Below are positions 55,801 through 61,800 of a DNA stretch of 64,000 nucleotides, piece by piece. Position numbers and translations under genes: made by a program. The stretch is from contig JAPFBL010000255.1 in NCBI GenBank assembly GCA_026182355.1, positions 2,232,001 through 2,296,000 on the forward strand, read 5' to 3'. Every line of letters starts with the position of its first letter. Positions within the stretch are counted from its first letter, which is position 1. The stretch comes from Hermatobates lingyangjiaoensis (taxonomy: Eukaryota > Arthropoda > Insecta > Hemiptera > Hermatobatidae). The notes under the pieces are model-generated. The model was given only the letters and a program-made list of their open reading frames with translations, did no database searches and had not been told where the DNA came from.

Positions 55801-58800
55801 ATTTCACTGCAAGAAAGTTTGCTTCTTGTGTATTTTTGTGCACTTTGTTGTTAATTATTGTTTAGAACATCTGGTAGATATCTATATACATTGTAGGTAT
55901 TTATTTTTTTTGTTTTCATAAATCATTTAATTAGTCTGAAAACTGATTTTGATTAGTTTTGACTGGAGTGAAATAAGTATATTATTTCATTTCATTATCA
56001 ATGCACCATTGTATTTTGTTTATGAGCTTATTTTCTCATAAAAAAAATAAAAATTGTCAATTTTATTTATTGATTATTTTCTTTGTGGACACAATACCTT
56101 ATTCAGTTAACGAATAATTAGTTTGTGTTGTTCTAAACATCAACAGTTTGGTAACATGATGGCTTGTTTGATATAGAGGAGACGAGTATGGCTCCATGTG
56201 AATACCCAGACAGAGTTGCCTCCTGGCATAATTCAGGCAAACAAGACCTTTGAAGTGGGAGTCGTCCTCGGTCTCTCTGGAATAATCACCAAGCCTGTTA
56301 TGGGTGAGTTTTTGTCAGCTCTGAACGTTAACAGGCATGCAACTGTTGCATAAGGTGTTTCACAATCTCAGTGTTCAATATAATTCAGAATATCCATATT
56401 AATAATTGACCATTAGTAAATAGCTAACATGAACATTCCTTTATCAAAAGAAATTATTTTTATATATTTCCCTAAAATAATTTTATGTTAATATTATTTG
56501 TTTGAGTACAATGCTTCTGCTATACTTTTAAAAGACAAATGAACTTTGAAACTGCCATAATTCCTTTTGGTTTATAATTACAGAATTAATGCTATGCCAT
56601 AATTTATCGTACTTATTATTTAACCCCTTTGGTAAGAAAAAACTGATAAACTAAAACACAAAACTTAATTTTCTTTGTAATATAGTTTTAAAAGTAAATA
56701 TATATTTTAGAAAAACATTTTTTATTAGTAAAAAAATATGCATGATATTGTTTACGATTACTATCCCTTCATGGTCTTTCTAGACTCTGATAATATTCAG
56801 GTAAGTTGTGAATAAAGTTGTTATAATTATACTTCCTGTACCTACCTTACCTTAAAACAAGTTTCCAGTTTACTTGTTATACCATTTATACTATGATTAC
56901 TGTGAACCCTTTGAGATGCATTTATCACACTGGAACTGATCTTTACTTAAAATTTCAAACTTTATAATTCTTACTAATATCGAATTAGGGCAGTTAATTC
57001 TTTACCCGAAATCAATTACGTATTAATGCATTACAGTAATTAAATATATTATTTGACTTTATTTTTGTTGTTGTTGTTGTAATATCCTTTTGATTTTGAT
57101 TTAGTAGCCTTATTTTTCCGATAATGAGTTAAGTAAAATGTGAGAGAAGCTGTTTTTATTTTTGTTTATATTGAGTTCAGAAGTTTTCACTTTGCTAGAT
57201 AAATCATTAATTTTACTACTGAGTGCGAGAAGTAAAATTTAAAATCGTTAGATTCTAAATATTTTGTAACATCAATACAGGTTTTAATTTCTTTTTAGGT
57301 ATTTTCAATTTACCAGATCTATTTATTAGGATATTTATTTTCTTTTATAAATATATAAGGAAAGGCTTGATATTTAAATAGTGACCAGAAATTCGGAAGT
57401 TATGATTATTAGTGGCATTGTTAGTTACTTAAAATGTTAAGTGCTTTATTAAAATATGTAATTACCTATTGATGTTTTTTTCTTCAACATAGTACTTTCT
57501 GTAGTTCAACATTCCGTCTTTGTAACTCTTTTAACGAGTTATGAATGCTTGGAATTGTTTGAAAGTAGCCGCAATCTATCTTCTGCAATCTTCTTATTTT
57601 ATTTTTAAATTATAGTTAAAAAAGCCAGTATTTATCAATATTGTTTAATTTAAAGTGCAAAATGATTAGCAGTTTCCTTCAATATTTATAAAAGAAGGAT
57701 CATGCGAACGTTTCAGCTGAACAGAGTGCTTAGATTTATAATTTGAAAGAAATTTATGAAATTTGGTAAATCCGTTTTAAGTATCTTAAACGGAAATTTG
57801 GATAATGATTTTAAGTTCCAATTTTGTTCTATTAATTGTCAGTAGCTATTTATCATTCATAGCTAGACATTTGAATTCAGGTTATATATTAAATATTGTT
57901 AATTAATTTATTGGAATTACAATTATAGAGCCATACGTGTTATTTATTAGTCACATAATTGGTATTTAACGTCTATATTTATAAACCAATTTTATTATTG
58001 AAAAAAACCATAGAATGCATTTCATTTTTGTATTCCATTATCCTTTCCTTTTTATATTTCACTCATAATTAATTATTTATATGTTTACCAAATGTTTAAC
58101 TATTGTTACTTGCATGTTTATCAACATTATGCTATTCAATATAGTGGAGAATGTTAAACTGTAATGTTAGTGTCATGAAGTAGAGGGTGTTTCTGATTGC
58201 TGTATGTCTCTATGTCTTCTCCCACTGCCTTGGAAAGGACTCCGTTCTTATTCAACTGCCTTGCAAGGTTTGTTTTGTTTTCATTTTGGATTTTTTTTTA
58301 ATAAGTCTCAGTGTTCAGTAAAGTCCAAGTTATATCTATTATGGTTTAATACGAAACGATATTAATCAGTGTTTTGTATATAAAATGTATATATATAGTC
58401 TAAAAATTTTACAACTTTGTTGCATATGCTTTCTATAAGGTCTTCATTATCTATAGTGAGAATTTACTAAAATCGTATTTTAGTTTTTATTGATTACTCA
58501 ATTTATTTTCTATTTACCATACTTAGAAGAATAGAAAAAAAAATTATGCAATCTTCTATTTTATTCGGGCTTAGTAAACGTAGAAGTCAAAGTATAATAA
58601 TGCTTTTGGAGTAAATTGTTCCTAAATGTATTGTTTGTGGTTTTTATTTTCTTATTATTATATTTTGGGAAAGAAAAAAATTGATATATTTAATACCTGG
58701 ATACTTTTTGAAGTATTTTGAATAATCCAATATTGTATGTTATTAAAAATTTTATAATATATTATTCTCCATTTAATAAGTTTTAATAATACTCGTATTT

Positions 58801-61800
58801 AAAAATAAAATTGTTTATTTTATAAAACTGATACTTATCTATACTAAATTTTATTTGTTGTGGTCATAATTTTAAGAAACTTGATTGTAATCGTACGTAT
58901 GTTTTTCCCCTTAATAATCAGGATTTACATACATAAAGTAATACCGTTTTTGGATAACATAATATCTCTTCGTTAATTTATACTGCATTGAAGATCAAGG
59001 TTATGACGAAATGGCATTAAAGTTTCACAAATACTCTCAGCCAGTTGAGTTCTTTGGTCATTGTAGTGGTCGTTAATGGGCGTTCATTTATAAAGAATTG
59101 GTAATTATTCTAACGAACTATTAATATAATGATAATTATCAGTCAATATTTCTAGTCCTATGGACTGTCATGTTATATTTCGACAACGTGTTTAAATAAA
59201 AAAATATTTTACTAATTTTTCTTTTTCAATATTCATCACTACAATAAAGTTATGATTTAACCATAATTAAGGCCATAACCATAGGCCTTCCGTGTCTTTT
59301 TATTCACAGAATCTCTCCTTTGATGGTAATATATTTGTTAGAAATATTAAATATTATTAACAAAGTATCTTACAGTACTACACAAAAATTTTTATAGTAA
59401 TATGGAAAAACCCTTCATTAGTATAATCCATCTTGATAGTTTATTAAAATGTTTGATATTGTTATTTTATTTTTTGTTTCCATTTTGGTGTAACTTTACA
59501 TTATTCATAGGGATGATATATATATTCTGAACAGTATCGTTCAGTTTAATCTAAAATAGAACATTAGTCTTATATTTCATAAGAAATAATTGCATTTCCT
59601 CTGTTTTTTTAGTTATTGATTTTATGTACTGAAGATATGAGTAAAGAGTACAAAGAGTTATGGTTATTAAGATTCATGTTAAATATTTATGTAATATAAA
59701 TATTATTTTTCAGTACGGTTCTACATGGTTAACAACAGTAATCTATACTCAAGTTCTGAAAAATGTTGTTACCTAAGTTACGATTCCCCTTAAAATTTTA
59801 TTGTAATTCCATTGAGTTATTAAATACCTCTCCATAGTCACAAAAATACATTTCTGATTATGCTATTTACTGCAAATTACAAAAATTATTTATAGACAAA
59901 TTTTTAATTATTAGTCTTTAACAGAACGACAGTTGGGTTCACGTCTGAGTTTTTTCACAAATAATCCTGTAAATAACGTCCTTAGTGTTATTTGGCTCAG
60001 TCATTTTTTTGTAATGTTTCCTTAAAGCTGTTGTAATTATTAGCTTCTATTGTAGTTGAACAAACTTCAGATTTGTTTTGGCGTCGTATTCGTTTGACAT
60101 TTATTACTTTCTCTTATTTTTGTTTGTTTCTTTCTTTCTGTCTAACAAATAAGGCTAATTTTTATATTTTTTTAAAAAGTCCTATGTAGCTTTCAATAGT
60201 CAATTAAAACCATGGTTCTGACTGATTAGAATTTAACTTAATCAAGTTTTTTTATACATCCCATCGTCGGTACCAAGTACGTTGTTATTGAGGCCGTCAT
60301 AACCGAGGTAACATTACATATGGCTGTGAAATTTATTTTTATTGATGATTGCTTGAATATGGAATGAAAGAATTGATCGAACACAGCATCTTAACTTTTT
60401 TTTTCAAGTTTACTATTTTTTTTGTTTTTGTACATTTTACTGTAGATTATTCTACCACAGGGTATCAAATTCATCCTTTTGCATTATACGTACAGCAAAA
60501 GTTGATCTCGTTAAGATGATAAAATTATATGAGGATTTTTCACAATTTTATATGATTCAATGGAACAAACAGTCTTTTTTATATTGGAATACAAGTAAAA
60601 TACGTACATAAGACATTACTTACTCAAAATTCCTTCTAATAATACGTGATTTTACAAGAAACTCAAGGCAAATCCTCAAATTCATCGTGAAAAATAACTG
60701 TTGTGGCATGTGTTTATTACTTACAATACAAATTGGAGGTATCAGTATGAAAGTAAATTACCGGTGAATTCATCTACTTATTGATTTTTTGTACTGAAGA
60801 TATCAGTAAAGAGTACAGTGAATTTAACAAACATTAAAGTGAATTTATTATTAACTTTAAAGTATTAAAGTGAATTTAATAAAATGAGTACCAATGCAGT
60901 GAATTTTACAATCCATAAAAACAGCAGGTGCTTGTGACGAAAATATTTTTTTTGCAAATAGTTCGACAAAATTAAAAGACCAACTTAAACTACTGTATTT
61001 AAACTTATGTATAATAATAATAAACTGACAACCAATACTGTTAATATTACTTGTAGAAATAAGTACTATACAATTAATCAAATTAAGTTATTCTTGTTTG
61101 TGAAGGTGTTCAGCAACAACAGGAAGGAGTAGAGAGTTTTTTCAAGGGGTGTGGAAGAGGCCTAATGGGTCTGCTGACAAAGCAGGTTGGCAGCGTCACA
61201 GATCCTGTGGCTGTAGCCATGCATGCAGCCAAGAGGTCAGAATACGCTTCTCAAACAACATTATGCTTTAAATCAAGTCTGTTTTCTAGTCTAGCTTTAA
61301 TGAAATGTTTCCAACGAAATAATCCATTAATCATAAATCCAAAAATATATTATTAGAATTGTAAGTCTGTCCTTACTTTCAGTATGTTCACTCGACTGTT
61401 TTTGGAACAGGTCCAATATTAGAATTCTGATAGAAAAACATAATGCATCATGGTTTATTATTCTAATTATATTATCAGAATATAATTCGTCATTCAGAGT
61501 AAATTTTCTTCCTGAATTTCTCGTTAAAGACTACGACCATTTTTAAAAGCCTCCTATACTTAGTATATTTAGATATTTCATATCGTCGTTTTCTCAATTT
61601 ATATAACCAATTAGTTTTTGAATTATAATTGTTTTATTGTTTTCAATGTTATCAATCTCGTTTTTTTTTCTTTTCTTAAATATAATTGTTTACGGGGTTT
61701 AATGTTCGTTGATCGGTTTGTTTCTGCATGCTTGTCTCGCATATAGTTTCATGTTATATCTTAACATCTGTAATACTTTCAACTTTTTATAGATTCAAAT